From assembly GCF_011742925.1 (NCBI RefSeq), contig NZ_WAEL01000003.1, positions 620,001-684,000 of the forward strand: a DNA stretch of 64,000 nt, written 5' to 3'. Shown here one piece after another: positions 44,559 through 55,518 of the stretch (within the stretch, counting starts at the first letter, position 1; the number at the start of each line of letters is the position of its first letter). A program made the position numbers and the translations under genes. This stretch comes from Fibrivirga algicola. Lineage in GTDB: Bacteria; Bacteroidota; Bacteroidia; Cytophagales; Spirosomataceae. The notes under the pieces are model-generated. The model ran no database searches. It was not told where the DNA came from and was given only the letters and a program-made list of their open reading frames with translations.

Positions 44559-46152
44559 ATGATAATCGAAAAAGGAGAAGCCACGTTGACCGAACTGCTT
44601 TTCGAGCAGAGCGACGACTTTATCGGTATCTATGATACTGACAGTGAACGGTTTGTCCGGGTAAACAGAGCTGGCATCGCCTTGCTTGGCTTTGCTTCGG
44701 AAGCCGCCTTTCTGAACGATCCAAGCTGGTCTCGGTCCTTTCGCGTCATTGCGTTGAGCGATGAGCAGCGCGCCAATCTGATCCGTCAGGTTATACAGCA
44801 CGGCCATCATGAAGAAGTGACGGAATTGAAGCGACTAACCGGTGAATCGTTCTCCGGACAGCTCAAAATAAACTCGTTCAACGACAAAGGCCATTTGTTC
44901 GTGCTGGTTCGCCTGATGGATGAAGAGCGCCTGAACCGGGCTGAACTAGAGCTGAAGCAGAGTGTACAGCGCTACGAAGCCGTATTTACCAACGCCACTA
45001 TTGGCATTATTGTCTCTAATCAGAAAGGCAAAATCGTGTCGGTCAATCAACTGGCGCGGCAACTATTCGGCTACCCAGACGATACCCTCCTTGGGAAATC
45101 GATCGACCTGCTTGTGCCCCGCGACGTTGAGCAGGGCCATGCCAAACTCCGTGAGTCGTTTGTCGCCAATCCGCAGGTACGTTCCATGGGCCACAACCGC
45201 GACCTCAAAGCCCGGCGGTCTGATGGGTCAGTGTTTCCCGTTGAGGTTAGTTTGAGTTATTTCCGGCTCCACGATGAGCTGTACGTTGTAGCCTACATTA
45301 TCGACATCACCTTCAAGAAAGAAGCGGAGCGACAACTGCTGGCCCATCGCGATCATATCGAGCGACTCAACGCTGACCTGGAGCAGAAAGTAGCCGACCG
45401 CACGCATGCGCTGATGAACACGCTCGACCAGTTGGAACAGTCGAAAGATGAACTGGCGCGGGCGCTGGCGGCGGAGCGGGAATTAGGCGAATTAAAATCC
45501 CGCTTCGTTTCAATGGCCTCCCACGAGTTCCGTACGCCGCTGACGGCCGTGCTGACCTCAGCTACGCTGATTGAAAAGTACCCCGACGGCGACCAGCAGG
45601 ACAAACGCCAAAAGCACCTCGCCCGGATTCGGTCGTCAGTAAACCACCTCAACGATATTCTCGAAGAGTTTTTGTCGGTTGGTCGGCTGGAGGAGGGTAA
45701 GATAGAAGCACACCCCACCAGCATAGACCTGAAGCTGCTGGTTAGCGAAACCGTTGGCGATTTACAGGGATTACTCAAACCTGAACAACGCATTCTTACC
45801 GACATAGCCTGCCCGGTCGCCGTTTGGCTCGACCCGTCGCTGCTTCGAAAAATACTGGTCAATCTGCTCTCCAACGCGGTAAAATATTCGGGACCTGACT
45901 CGGTGGTTACCGTTCGGGGAGTTTGTAGGCATGGGCAGTTACGGCTAAACGTAGAAGACCAGGGAGTGGGCATTGCCCCCGATGATCAGGAACACCTGTT
46001 TGAGCGGTTTTTCCGGGCTAAAAATGTGGCTAATATTGCCGGAACCGGTCTAGGCCTCCACATCGTGGGTCGGTACGTCGAGCTGATGGGCGGTCAGGTA
46101 TCGCTGCAGAGTGAGTTGAACAGAGGAACAATTGTTACCTTAACCCTTCCAT

Positions 46153-46175
<23 letters not shown>
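44559..46175 (+). CDS. soluble PAS-PAS sensor histidine kinase
   Basis: A 538-residue kinase without transmembrane segments. Two PAS domains lie at about residues 5-125 and 135-255; the second has F-T-N-A-T-I-G-I-I-V-S-N-Q-K-G and H-N-R-D-L-K-A-R-R-S-D-G-S-V-F-P-V-E-V. A coiled coil follows (L-E-Q-K-V-A-D-R-T-H-A-L-M-N), then HisKA with S-H-E-F-R-T-P-L-T-A and HATPase_c with N-L-L-S-N-A-V-K-Y, D-Q-G-V-G-I and G-T-G-L-G-L. The stop overlaps the start of the next gene by 23 bases, a strong sign that the receiver-CRP regulator is its partner. Confidence 0.93.
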
Positions 46176-47232
<1,057 letters not shown>

Positions 47233-47395
47233 GCTATGCTAATTGCTCCATCTCATCTACGTTCTGTCAACGTAAATGGCATGGTGGGGCTGCTGTCGAA
47301 ACTGAGTAATGTCAGCTTTCACCTTGACCAGGCTCATCTACCCTGGTGACCAGAGAGGCTAGTTTTATAACCCAGAACGACATCCTACCTGGCTT

Positions 47396-47812
47396 ATGCA
47401 AACTGCCCTCTACATTACCGATTGCTCTATTGACTCGGCCCTAGCCCTACGAGATCGATTGGCCATTTCGCCCAATGTGCCATTCCGACTGACCATTGTG
47501 CATCCCTACGATCTCGCACCCGACCAGCCGCTAAACAAGGTCATTTTGAGGGAAGCCCGACAGGCTGCAGCCACCCGCCTCACCAACTGGAAAACGGCGC
47601 TGGGCGATACGCGCGCAAACAGCCTGAAAACCGAGTTGCTCTTCGCCAGCCCGGAGCTCGCCCTGCGTATTCACCTGCTCATCCGGCAATACGACGCTGT
47701 CTTCATCGACGGACAATGGATACTGTCTCCGCAGGAATTGGCCGATTTACTGGCTCAAACCGGCACCCAACTCCATTACCTGACTACCGACGCACCTGAA
47801 CTGACGGCGTAA
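47396..47812 (+). CDS. small protein of unknown function, possibly a degenerate Usp-like domain
   Basis: A 138-residue cytosolic protein with alternating beta/alpha pattern: A-L-Y-I-T-D-C-S-I-D-S-A-L-A-L-R, F-R-L-T-I-V-H-P-Y-D-L, and Y-D-A-V-F-I-D-G-Q-W-I-L-S. The first strand plus the L-T-I-V-H-P-Y strand resemble half of a universal stress protein, but the glycine-rich nucleotide motif is missing. It follows the receiver-CRP regulator by 163 bases on the same strand. Confidence 0.55.
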   Translation: MQTALYITDCSIDSALALRDRLAISPNVPFRLTIVHPYDLAPDQPLNKVILREARQAAATRLTNWKTALGDTRANSLKTELLFASPELALRIHLLIRQYDAVFIDGQWILSPQELADLLAQTGTQLHYLTTDAPELTA

Positions 47813-47855
47813 GGGGAGTTGGCATTAATTCAAATTGGCGCAGTGGGCCAGCCCA

Positions 47856-50294
47856 TTAACGTACCCGGTCAGCTTCGGCTTCGGCACCCGTTTGGCGGCT
47901 TCGGGCCGATTTTACGGTTCGGCTACCCAGGTTCCAGCTGAGGTTCAGCCGTAGCTGCCTGCTTTCCCAACCACCGCTGGCATCCATGTAAAGCCCGCCA
48001 AACTGGCTGATGCCCCGCCACTGCATTGACTGAAACACGTCGCTAATGGTAAGTTTCAGCGTGGCCCGGTCGGCAAGTACCTTACGCTGTACCCCCGCAT
48101 CGACACCCCAGAACCGGCGGTTGATGAATGTGCCGCCCCAGATCGACGGCGAATTGTAGAAGCCCGATAGTTCGGCCGTGAATTTTCCCGGCAGCGTAAA
48201 CGTCTGCTGCGCGTAGATACTCACCACGTTAGCCACTAAATTAATGTCACGGCCCGGCCCCAGATTGGCGCGGGTGGCAGACCGATAGGCGCTCACGTTG
48301 GCGTACACATTCCACCATTTTGCTACTTGAAATGGATAGCTCACGGCCAGAGTCAGCGCTGTGCGCTCGCCCAGGTTACGGGTGGTGATGTAATTCCGGT
48401 TTGTTTCAGTAGTATCGGTGATTTCCGTAAAATAGTCGATGGTGCGGCTGTAGCCCAGCGAGACATTAAGCGTGTAATTGCGGGTATAGGCCAGCTGCAT
48501 GTTGTCGGTGTATTGCGGTTTCAGAAACGCGTTGCCCTTCTGGTAGGTCAGCTCATCGGTTTTCGATTCGAATGGGTTCAGGTTCGCATACGTTGGTCGG
48601 TCGATACGACGGCTGTAGGTTAGACCAAGCGAGTTGGTGGCGTTGAAGGCATAAGTCAGGCCCGCGCTCGGAAATGCGTTGAGGTACTGGCGGCTCACCT
48701 GCGCGTCGGCCTGCTGCACAGCGCTCGTCAACGTACCCAGCGAGCGGGTCTCTTCGAGCCGAACACCCGCCTGGTACTGCCATTTGCCCTGCCGGCGGTC
48801 GTAGCTGACGTACCCGGCGCTGATGCGTTCTGTATAGGCAAATTGGTTGGTTCGGGCGGCGTCGGGTTGGTCAACGCCATCATTCACGTTGAAAAACCGG
48901 AACGCATTGTCGGTCTGTACGTCCGAGTATTTCATGCCGGCACTCAGCTTGCCGCCCCCTACGCGTTGTTCATAATCAGCCTTGAACGTACCCAGCCGGA
49001 TGTTCGTCCCCGTCTGCATGCGGTAATTTCGCTCACTCAACAATGTGCCCGGAGTGGCTGCTCCGGCGGGCAGGCTGGTATACCGGTTCGGCTGGTACTG
49101 ATCGCTGCTGGTTTGGTAACGGCCATAATCGGCGTCGATGTTCAGCAGGTGCCCGGTGGTGTCGGCAAAGCGGTAGTTCAGGTTCGTGTTCAGGTTTTGC
49201 CGACCAGATAGGCTGCTGTTATCGGCTGTCAGCAACCGAACGGCCGGTTGCCCCGCCGGGCCAATCGGGGTACGTCCCAACGTAGCCGATTGCCGGTCGG
49301 TCAAATTTGCATCGAGCAGAATGCCCAGGGTGCTGAAGCTGGTTAAAAACAGGTCGGCTCCGGTGTGCACGTTATGCGAGGACGTTCGCGATCGGCTTTC
49401 CGACCGCTGATCGTAGACCGTACCCAACTGTTCGCGGTAGAGGTTGATAAACGACCAGTCGCGAGCCAGCCGGTTACTGTAAGTACCAAAGGCGTTCAGC
49501 TTTCCCTGGCGGTGGTTTACCGTCAGCGAACCGGTGCCTTTCGGATAATACCGCCCCATGGCCAGGCCAAGCGTCAGGCTGGCATTGGTACCGAACCGGC
49601 TGTCTTTTTTCAGACGAATGTTCAGGATGCCCGCCCCCCCGGCCGCATCGTACCGCGCCGACGGCTGGGTGATAACTTCAATTGCCTCAATGTCGGTAGC
49701 TGGCAACGACCGCAGATACGCCGCCAGTTCGGCAGCCCCTAGCGGCGACGGTTTGCCATTGATGTACACCCGCACGCCGGTGCTGCCTTGTAACAGAATA
49801 TTATCGGACCGGTCGACCACTACCCCCGGCGACTTTTGCAGAAGCTCGAAGGCTGTGCTCCCCACCGCGTTCAGACTGCTGCCTACGTTGAAAACCAATT
49901 TATCGGGCAGCACTTCCACGAGTGGCTTGCGGGCGGTTACCGTCACCGCTGCCAGCTTCTTCATCGACTCGCGCAGCGTAACGGGCTCAAGCACAATTGG
50001 CTGCGCGTCCGGCAGCGAGACTTTCGCGCCCGCCTGTGCCTCAAAGCCCACCGCCGATACCCCCACGCGATAGCTGCCATACGACAGATTAGTTACTACA
50101 AACGCGCCGGTCTGGTCGGTGGCGGTGGCTTTTACCAGCGATGAGTCACGGGCATTCAGCAGGGCAATGGTGGCAAACAAAACGGGTTGTCCACTGGCAT
50201 CACGTACCTGCCCCCGGATGGTGCCATCCGACTGCCCAACCGACGGAAACGAAAAAGAGACCAAGAGCAGCACAGCAAGTATTGTAGTTTTCAT
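47856..50294 (-). CDS. outer-membrane beta-barrel family protein (TonB-receptor-like)
   Basis: An 812-residue outer-membrane protein with signal peptide M-K-T-T-I-L-A-V-L-L-L-V-S-F-S-F-P-S-V-G-Q. A carboxypeptidase-D-like domain (I-R-G-Q-V-R-D-A-S-G-Q-P-V-L-F-A-T) leads into a plug-like region (F-E-L-L-Q-K-S-P-G-V-V-V-D and R-V-Y-I-N-G-K-P-S-P-L), then the OMP_b-brl_3 barrel (D-R-P-T-Y-A-N-L-N-P-F). Members are often linked to siderophore or peptide uptake, but the ligand is unknown. It is shorter than SusC and has no SusD. It is divergent from the LytS/LytTR pair, which could control it. Confidence 0.9.
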   Translation of the reverse strand: MKTTILAVLLLVSFSFPSVGQSDGTIRGQVRDASGQPVLFATIALLNARDSSLVKATATDQTGAFVVTNLSYGSYRVGVSAVGFEAQAGAKVSLPDAQPIVLEPVTLRESMKKLAAVTVTARKPLVEVLPDKLVFNVGSSLNAVGSTAFELLQKSPGVVVDRSDNILLQGSTGVRVYINGKPSPLGAAELAAYLRSLPATDIEAIEVITQPSARYDAAGGAGILNIRLKKDSRFGTNASLTLGLAMGRYYPKGTGSLTVNHRQGKLNAFGTYSNRLARDWSFINLYREQLGTVYDQRSESRSRTSSHNVHTGADLFLTSFSTLGILLDANLTDRQSATLGRTPIGPAGQPAVRLLTADNSSLSGRQNLNTNLNYRFADTTGHLLNIDADYGRYQTSSDQYQPNRYTSLPAGAATPGTLLSERNYRMQTGTNIRLGTFKADYEQRVGGGKLSAGMKYSDVQTDNAFRFFNVNDGVDQPDAARTNQFAYTERISAGYVSYDRRQGKWQYQAGVRLEETRSLGTLTSAVQQADAQVSRQYLNAFPSAGLTYAFNATNSLGLTYSRRIDRPTYANLNPFESKTDELTYQKGNAFLKPQYTDNMQLAYTRNYTLNVSLGYSRTIDYFTEITDTTETNRNYITTRNLGERTALTLAVSYPFQVAKWWNVYANVSAYRSATRANLGPGRDINLVANVVSIYAQQTFTLPGKFTAELSGFYNSPSIWGGTFINRRFWGVDAGVQRKVLADRATLKLTISDVFQSMQWRGISQFGGLYMDASGGWESRQLRLNLSWNLGSRTVKSARSRQTGAEAEADRVR

Positions 50295-50494
50295 GGGGCC
50301 TATCTGTTTAAATGATAGGCCAAACCTACTGCGCGCCCACCGCCCCCGCCACGCTCATCCGACGAACCGCCCAATTAACCGACGAACGTACCCCACCCCG
50401 CCATTCACCGACAAATTCGACGCTTCGTCGGAAATACGGATACTGATGCAGAACTTACGCCGACATTTGGCTGATCGTCACATCCTTACCCGGC

Positions 50495-51571
50495 ATGCCT
50501 ACCTTCTGGAATCGAACCTTACTTTGGGGAATAACCTACCGTCAGGCTGGCGCCATTCTGCTGTTCTACGGTATGGCTCTGTTGTTCTACGACATCGCTC
50601 TGACTATCAGCCAGCGGGAATGGTCGAAACAATCGATGTTGGCTGACTTCATTCAGGAATTCCCGCGAATTGTACTCGACTACGGACTGAAGCTGCTTGT
50701 TACAATCCCGATCTGGTATTTGTTGTTTCAACGGTTACGTACCTGGTCGCTACACCAGCGCCTGCTTCTCCACCTGTTGCTGCTACCCTCTTTCTTAACA
50801 GCCTGGCAATTGGTCTACTACCTCATCTCCGATGTGGTAGGCATTGGCCGCCTGCGGGGCGACGGTCAGGTTTGGGATACGTACATCGGTGGGTTGTTCT
50901 ACGCCGTTCAGTTCGGTCTGCTGCACGCCTACGCCTATCACCGCGACCTGCGGCATCAGCAGCAACGCGAGGCCGACCTCCGCGAACTGGCTCTTAACAG
51001 CGAACTGGCCGCCCTGAAAGCCCAGATCAACCCGCATTTTCTGTACAATACCTTCAACACCATCAGCGCGTCGGTGCCGCCCGAACAGGAACACACCCGC
51101 GAAATGCTGGCCCAGCTGGCCGACTTGTTCCGTTACCAGCTCCGCGCTTCGCGCACCGACCAGGTAACGGTGGCCGACGAACTCGAATTTATTCAGAAGT
51201 ACCTGGACCTCGAAAAAGCCCGCTTTGGCGATCGGCTGCGGGTTCACTATGACATTGGCACCGATGTACTCGATGCCACTATTCCACCCATGCTGCTGCA
51301 ACCGCTGGTCGAAAACGCGGTGAAGCACGGCATTGCCCCCCTCATTGAAGGCGGTGACATTACCGTACAGATCACGCGCGAAGCCGGACTGCTGGCTTTC
51401 CGGATTACCGACACCGGCAAAGGACTCAACGGTCATCGAAACCGGCTGTTTGAGGGCGTAGGCCTCAACAACACCCGACTACGCATCGAAAAATCGGTGG
51501 GGCGCGAACTACGCATTACCGACAACCTGCCGCAGGGCACCATCGTAGCCTTTGAATTACCTGTGAGTTGA
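50495..51571 (+). CDS. LytS/YehU-type sensor histidine kinase
   Basis: A 358-residue membrane kinase of the His_kinase family. Four hydrophobic segments lie in the first 150 residues (for example A-I-L-L-F-Y-G-M-A-L-L-F and I-P-I-W-Y-L-L-F). The phospho-acceptor region reads A-L-K-A-Q-I-N-P-H-F-L-Y-N-T-F-N-T-I, with the His near residue 187. The HATPase region has L-L-Q-P-L-V-E-N-A-V-K-H-G and D-T-G-K-G-L. It pairs with the LytTR regulator 88 bases downstream. The stop codon forms part of a hairpin. Confidence 0.93.
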   Translation: MPTFWNRTLLWGITYRQAGAILLFYGMALLFYDIALTISQREWSKQSMLADFIQEFPRIVLDYGLKLLVTIPIWYLLFQRLRTWSLHQRLLLHLLLLPSFLTAWQLVYYLISDVVGIGRLRGDGQVWDTYIGGLFYAVQFGLLHAYAYHRDLRHQQQREADLRELALNSELAALKAQINPHFLYNTFNTISASVPPEQEHTREMLAQLADLFRYQLRASRTDQVTVADELEFIQKYLDLEKARFGDRLRVHYDIGTDVLDATIPPMLLQPLVENAVKHGIAPLIEGGDITVQITREAGLLAFRITDTGKGLNGHRNRLFEGVGLNNTRLRIEKSVGRELRITDNLPQGTIVAFELPVS

Positions 51572-51645
51572 GCAACCGTGTACGGCCGAAGCTCCAGCTT
51601 TGGTCGTACACGGTTGCTCTGCTGATAATCGGAGCTGGAACTTCG
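51571..51645 (+). promoter_or_regulatory. two overlapping, mutually exclusive stem-loops between LytS and LytTR genes
   Basis: Stem A pairs 51571-51584 (AGCAACCGTGTACG) with 51605-51618, perfect over 14 bp. Stem B pairs 51587-51599 (CGAAGCTCCAGCT) with 51633-51645, with one mismatch. The left arm of B lies in the loop of A, so the two cannot both form fully. This is the geometry of an attenuator, although it may also be a composite palindromic repeat. Confidence 0.55.
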
Positions 51646-51658
51646 ACTTTACTGAACT

Positions 51659-52390
51659 ATGCAAAAAGTTATACTCATCGACGACGAGGCCGCCGGGCGA
51701 ACCCTCATCCGGCAATATCTGGAAGCGTATCCTTCGCTGATTATCGTGGGCGAGGCCAACAACGGCGTCGACGCGGTCAGGCTCATCAACGAATTTAAGC
51801 CCGACCTGGTGTTTATGGACGTGCAGATGCCGGGCCTCACTGGTTTTGACGTACTGGCGCACCTCGACGAGATTCCGCGCATCATTTTTTCGACTGCCTA
51901 CGATCAGTATGCTTTGCAGGCCTTTGACGTTCACGCGGTCGATTACCTCCTGAAACCCTACACCCGTGAGCGATTTGCGCAGGCTGTGCAACGCGTCCTC
52001 AACACCGAAGGCACGGGCTTTCAGGCAATACAGCCACTGGCCGAAAGCCTGATTAACCCGGCCACGTACCCGGAAAAGATTCTGGTGCAGACCGGCAACC
52101 GGCTGGTTACAGTCGCCGTTGCCGACATTTACTGGATCGATGCCGAAGGCGATTACGCCAAGCTGATTACCGCCAAAGCTCGCCACCTGAGCAACTACGG
52201 CATTGGCGCGCTCGAAACCCGGCTCAACCCGAAGCAATTCATCCGGGTACACCGCTCAGCCATGATTAATCTGCACTTTGTTCAGGAAATTCAGAAGCAC
52301 ATCGGTAGCTACGACGTCATCATGCAAAATGGCGATGTAGTGCGGGTGAGCCGGTCGTACATGGACCGTATCCGTGAGTTGACCTTCTGA
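51659..52390 (+). CDS. LytTR-family response regulator
   Basis: A 243-residue regulator. The receiver domain (about 1-120) has D-D-E at 9-11, the phosphorylation site in V-F-M-D-V-Q-M-P-G (Asp near 54) and L-K-P-Y. The LytTR DNA-binding domain (about 140-240) shows I-Y-W-I-D-A-E-G-D-Y-A-K-L, F-I-R-V-H-R-S-A-M-I-N and V-R-V-S-R-S-Y-M. It is the partner of the LytS-type kinase. Such pairs often act on nearby genes, so the divergent outer-membrane barrel gene is a candidate target. Confidence 0.95.
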   Translation: MQKVILIDDEAAGRTLIRQYLEAYPSLIIVGEANNGVDAVRLINEFKPDLVFMDVQMPGLTGFDVLAHLDEIPRIIFSTAYDQYALQAFDVHAVDYLLKPYTRERFAQAVQRVLNTEGTGFQAIQPLAESLINPATYPEKILVQTGNRLVTVAVADIYWIDAEGDYAKLITAKARHLSNYGIGALETRLNPKQFIRVHRSAMINLHFVQEIQKHIGSYDVIMQNGDVVRVSRSYMDRIRELTF

Positions 52391-52533
52391 GGCCACTGGT
52401 ATCTTAGCAGTCGAACTAGCGGCCAGACCAGGTAGTGTCGGTTTGACCGGGGCAAAATCAGTCAGGTCGTTGAGTAGCGTCATACGGAGTCGAAACTGTG
52501 GCCTGTACGTTTACGTACCTAATTTCTGAACGT

Positions 52534-53526
52534 ATGAAAATTGCCTTTTTCAGTACTCTCCCCTTCGAAAAAGGCTGGTTCGAGCAGTTTCGCGGCCAGC
52601 ACCAGATCACATACATCCCAGAGGTGCTGAGCCTCGACTCAGCATCCCTGGCAACAGGACATCAGGCAGTCTGCGCCTTTGTCAACGATGACCTTGGCCG
52701 TCCTGTCCTCCTAGCCCTGAAAGCGCTGGGCATCCGTGTCGTTGGCATGCGATGCGTGGGGCTCGACAACGTTGACCAGCCGGCAATGGCCGAATTAAAC
52801 ATGACCCTGCTGCACGTCCCCGGTTACTCGCCTTACGCCGTAGCTGAACAGGCCGTTACCCTGATGCTGGGCTTTGTTCGACACCTGACCGAAGCTCACG
52901 ACCGGGTGCGGGAGGGCAACTTCGCCATCGACGGGCTCATGGGGCGCGACCTGCACGGCAAAACAGTAGGCGTGGTGGGTACAGGTCATATCGGAAAGGT
53001 GTTTATCCGCATTATGCAAGGTTTCGGCTGCCACATGCTAGCCTATGATATTTGCCCTGATCATCAGTTGCTGGCAACAGACGTGAACTACGTGCCCTTA
53101 GATGACCTCTTTTCGCGCTCAGATATCGTGGCACTACACTGTCCTTTATCACCTCAAACCCGGCACTTAATTAACGCACAAACCCTGGCGTTGATGGAAC
53201 CCGGCACCCTTCTGATCAACACCTCCCGGGGCGGACTGGTAGACACCGAAGCGGTGCTCGATGCACTGGATTCAGGTCAATTGGCGGGGTATGCAGCCGA
53301 TGTGTATGAAGACGAACGTGCCTATTTTCACTACGATTTTTCAGCCCACCCCATCACTGACAACCGGTTGAACCGCCTGCGCCAACACCCCCATGTACTT
53401 TTGACTGCCCATCAGGGTTTTCTGACTGAAGAAGCGCTCAAGCAACTTGCTAAAAGTCTGATCAGGCAATTCAGTTACTACGATAACCAGCAGACAGCAC
53501 TCATCACCAAAGCATCCATGTGTTAG
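52534..53526 (+). CDS. ldhA: D-lactate dehydrogenase (2-hydroxyacid dehydrogenase family)
   Basis: A 330-residue NAD-dependent D-2-hydroxyacid dehydrogenase that most resembles fermentative D-lactate dehydrogenases. ATG 52534 is chosen over an upstream GTG/ATG region because M-K-I-A-F-F-S-T fits the family. The dinucleotide motif V-G-V-V-G-T-G-H-I-G-K-V-F is near residue 150, the catalytic Arg in N-T-S-R-G-G-L, Glu in D-V-Y-E-D-E, and His in T-A-H-Q-G-F-L-T. It would regenerate NAD by reducing pyruvate, which fits growth with little oxygen. Confidence 0.9.
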   Translation: MKIAFFSTLPFEKGWFEQFRGQHQITYIPEVLSLDSASLATGHQAVCAFVNDDLGRPVLLALKALGIRVVGMRCVGLDNVDQPAMAELNMTLLHVPGYSPYAVAEQAVTLMLGFVRHLTEAHDRVREGNFAIDGLMGRDLHGKTVGVVGTGHIGKVFIRIMQGFGCHMLAYDICPDHQLLATDVNYVPLDDLFSRSDIVALHCPLSPQTRHLINAQTLALMEPGTLLINTSRGGLVDTEAVLDALDSGQLAGYAADVYEDERAYFHYDFSAHPITDNRLNRLRQHPHVLLTAHQGFLTEEALKQLAKSLIRQFSYYDNQQTALITKASMC

Positions 53527-53587
53527 GCAACCGCTTGCTTCTACCATTCGCCTGCTTCAATGACCTATTTCTAACTGCCGGACAGGT

Positions 53588-53956
53588 ATGAATGACCTTC
53601 AGGTATACCCATCCATGACGCGGGCACGTCTGTATCAACACTTCACCGAGCACTTTCCTTACCTGCGACTTCACCTCATAAGGCCCGAAGAAACACTGGA
53701 GGCGAACGATGACGAACTAGGTAGCGCACTCCCCCTGCCGACCGATGCTCAACAGGCCAGATTCTGTATAACAGGTTCTATGACAGTGAGTGAGTTGGAA
53801 ACGAATTTTCGCCGCTATTTCGGCATCAGTGTCATGGTGTACCGCCGCATGGGTTTCGCCTGGCATGATACCGACGACACTCGCCATTGGACACTGACCC
53901 ACCAAAACCGGAAAGGGGCTCAAGTGTGCGACAATAGCCCGGTCGGGCGCAACTAG
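53588..53956 (+). CDS. small conserved protein of unknown function
   Basis: A 122-residue cytosolic protein. The second half has the pattern M-T-V-S-E-L-E-T-N-F-R-R-Y-F-G-I-S-V-M-V-Y-R-R-M-G followed by W-T-L-T-H-Q-N. I recall a similar pattern (F-G-L-x-V-Q-V-F-R-K-S-G, then W-T-L-E-E-Q-N) in short proteins of other Bacteroidota, but could not search. No enzyme motif is present. It follows the lactate dehydrogenase gene by 61 bases and precedes the stress-protein cluster. Confidence 0.6.
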   Translation: MNDLQVYPSMTRARLYQHFTEHFPYLRLHLIRPEETLEANDDELGSALPLPTDAQQARFCITGSMTVSELETNFRRYFGISVMVYRRMGFAWHDTDDTRHWTLTHQNRKGAQVCDNSPVGRN

Positions 53957-54062
53957 CGTGTAGCCATCTGGGGAGGTTGCCTTGCTTTCGCTCATCCTGC
54001 TTAACGGGGAATGCCCTTTGACAGGCAGGGGAAACACGTTCGTGGGCCCGTAGCACGTCTAG

Positions 54063-54890
54063 TCAAGCCTGCATGATAAGCACCGGTACGCTGGCGTGGT
54101 TGAGAACGTCTTCGGCCACGCTGCCCACAAAGAGATGATACAGTCCTTTACGCCCGTGGGTGTAAAGGACGATCAAATCAGCCTTGACATTATCGGCGTA
54201 AGTTGTTATCCCCTCAGGTACGTTCCTGGCCCCATGAATAGCCAATTCGAAGTTGGTGATACCCTGCTGTGCAGCAAAGTCATTGACCCACTCGCGAACC
54301 CCATCAGGATCTCGATTGTCGGAGGGAGTCATCACATACAGAAACTGATGCAGGCCACGGCTCCCCAGTTTAAACGGGTACACATGCGGCGATTTTAACC
54401 GATCATCAACGTCGATAGCACACACGACCGTTTCGGGTTTGAAGTTAGCAACAGGCTCTTTTACAACCAGTACCGGGCAGTGGGCATGTCGCACAATGAT
54501 TTCGGCAGTAGAGCCGATTAGCCATTCGGTAAGGCCCGAAGCTCCCTTCGAGGCCATTACAATCAGATCGGCGGGCCGATCAGTAACAGCGGTAATTAGT
54601 CCCTCCCCGTTGGTTAGAGTAACCGGCGTAATGGTCACGCCAGCGTAGGCCGGGTTTGTAACAAATCGCTGTAGCGCGTCGTGGGCCTCCTGTTCCATGT
54701 CGGCAAAAACAGCCAGATCAGCAGCCGACGTAATGGGTAATGCTTCACCGTAGGCCATCATCGGCATGGGCTGAATGGCGGAGTGCAGCAAAACAATTTC
54801 GCTTTTGTTGCTACGGGCCAGACTTACAGCCACCGACAAGGCATTATTGGTCATTGGGCTAAGATCGGTTGGAACGAGAATGGTTTTCAT
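54063..54890 (-). CDS. universal stress protein, two Usp domains
   Basis: A 275-residue tandem Usp protein; ATG 54890 gives M-K-T-I-L-V-P-T-D-L-S. Domain 1 ends with M-A-S-K-G-A-S-G-L-T-E-W-L-I-G-S-T-A-E and domain 2 with L-Y-T-H-G-R-K-G-L-Y-H-L-F-V-G-S-V-A-E, both carrying most of the G-x9-G-S nucleotide-binding motif. Usp proteins protect cells during starvation or low oxygen; the exact role is not known. It diverges from the flavoprotein gene at 55077, with a near-palindrome between them. Confidence 0.92.
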   Translation of the reverse strand: MKTILVPTDLSPMTNNALSVAVSLARSNKSEIVLLHSAIQPMPMMAYGEALPITSAADLAVFADMEQEAHDALQRFVTNPAYAGVTITPVTLTNGEGLITAVTDRPADLIVMASKGASGLTEWLIGSTAEIIVRHAHCPVLVVKEPVANFKPETVVCAIDVDDRLKSPHVYPFKLGSRGLHQFLYVMTPSDNRDPDGVREWVNDFAAQQGITNFELAIHGARNVPEGITTYADNVKADLIVLYTHGRKGLYHLFVGSVAEDVLNHASVPVLIMQA

Positions 54891-54967
54891 GGTCATGTTG
54901 CCTTATGATGATGACGTAAAACAACGGCTCCCGAATCAGTACACGCATGACAACCAGCACATAACTA

Positions 54968-54983
54968 CCTGATTTAAATTAGG
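54968..54983. promoter_or_regulatory. near-palindrome between divergent usp and flavoprotein genes
   Basis: CCTGATTTAAATTAGG is symmetric apart from one position in each arm. It sits in the divergent promoter region, about 78 bases from the usp start. Dyads of this size are typical of CRP/FNR-type sites, but the sequence is not a standard FNR box. Confidence 0.3.
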
Positions 54984-55076
54984 TTGACTAAAATCACACT
55001 ACTGCCTGACGTAGCTCCGGGGCGAAACCGAAGTTGCTTGGTAGCTTTGATCGTACACCGAAACCCAACGTTGGTT

Positions 55077-55505
55077 ATGCTAAGCGATCTATCTCCCGAA
55101 GTAACGAACCACCTGCTGACCACCCAATTTTTCGGTCGCATTGGCTGTGCAGCAAACGGGCAGGTACTGGTCGTGCCCGTTTCGTATTTCTACGATGGAC
55201 AAGCTATATACGGCCACACCCGCGAAGGAACCAAAACCCAGTTTTTACGGCAAAATCCGGCGGTCTGCTTTGAAGTCGACGAAATATGCAGCCCAACCAG
55301 TTGGCGCAGCGTTGTGGTGCAGGGCATGTATGAAGAACTGGAAGGTGATGAACGTACCTACATTGAACAGCAACTGGGCCCCGGGCGGATAGCGCCCCAG
55401 AAGTTGGCGCAGAGCGATACCTCCGAATTGTCACCCCTCGATAAATCAGTTGTCTATCGGATTCGCATCATTAAGAAAACGGGGCGAAGCGAGACCAAGG
55501 AATAA
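55077..55505 (+). CDS. pyridoxamine 5'-phosphate oxidase-like flavoprotein
   Basis: A 142-residue split-barrel FMN protein. ATG 55077 is used; the longer upstream frame has no family features. The fold is marked by F-F-G-R-I-G-C-A-A-N-G-Q-V-L-V-V-P-V-S-Y, I-Y-G-H-T-R-E-G-T-K and V-C-F-E-V-D-E. Family members bind FMN, F420 or haem and often act in redox stress; this one is not biosynthetic PdxH, being shorter and different in sequence. It is probably cotranscribed with the membrane protein that follows after 13 bases. Confidence 0.85.
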   Translation: MLSDLSPEVTNHLLTTQFFGRIGCAANGQVLVVPVSYFYDGQAIYGHTREGTKTQFLRQNPAVCFEVDEICSPTSWRSVVVQGMYEELEGDERTYIEQQLGPGRIAPQKLAQSDTSELSPLDKSVVYRIRIIKKTGRSETKE

Positions 55506-55518
55506 GTCAAATCAACCC

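Noticed and set aside
52398-52533. Search for an FNR-type TTGAT-N4-ATCAA box upstream of ldhA
   Set aside because: No match was found, so direct FNR-type control cannot be claimed from sequence.
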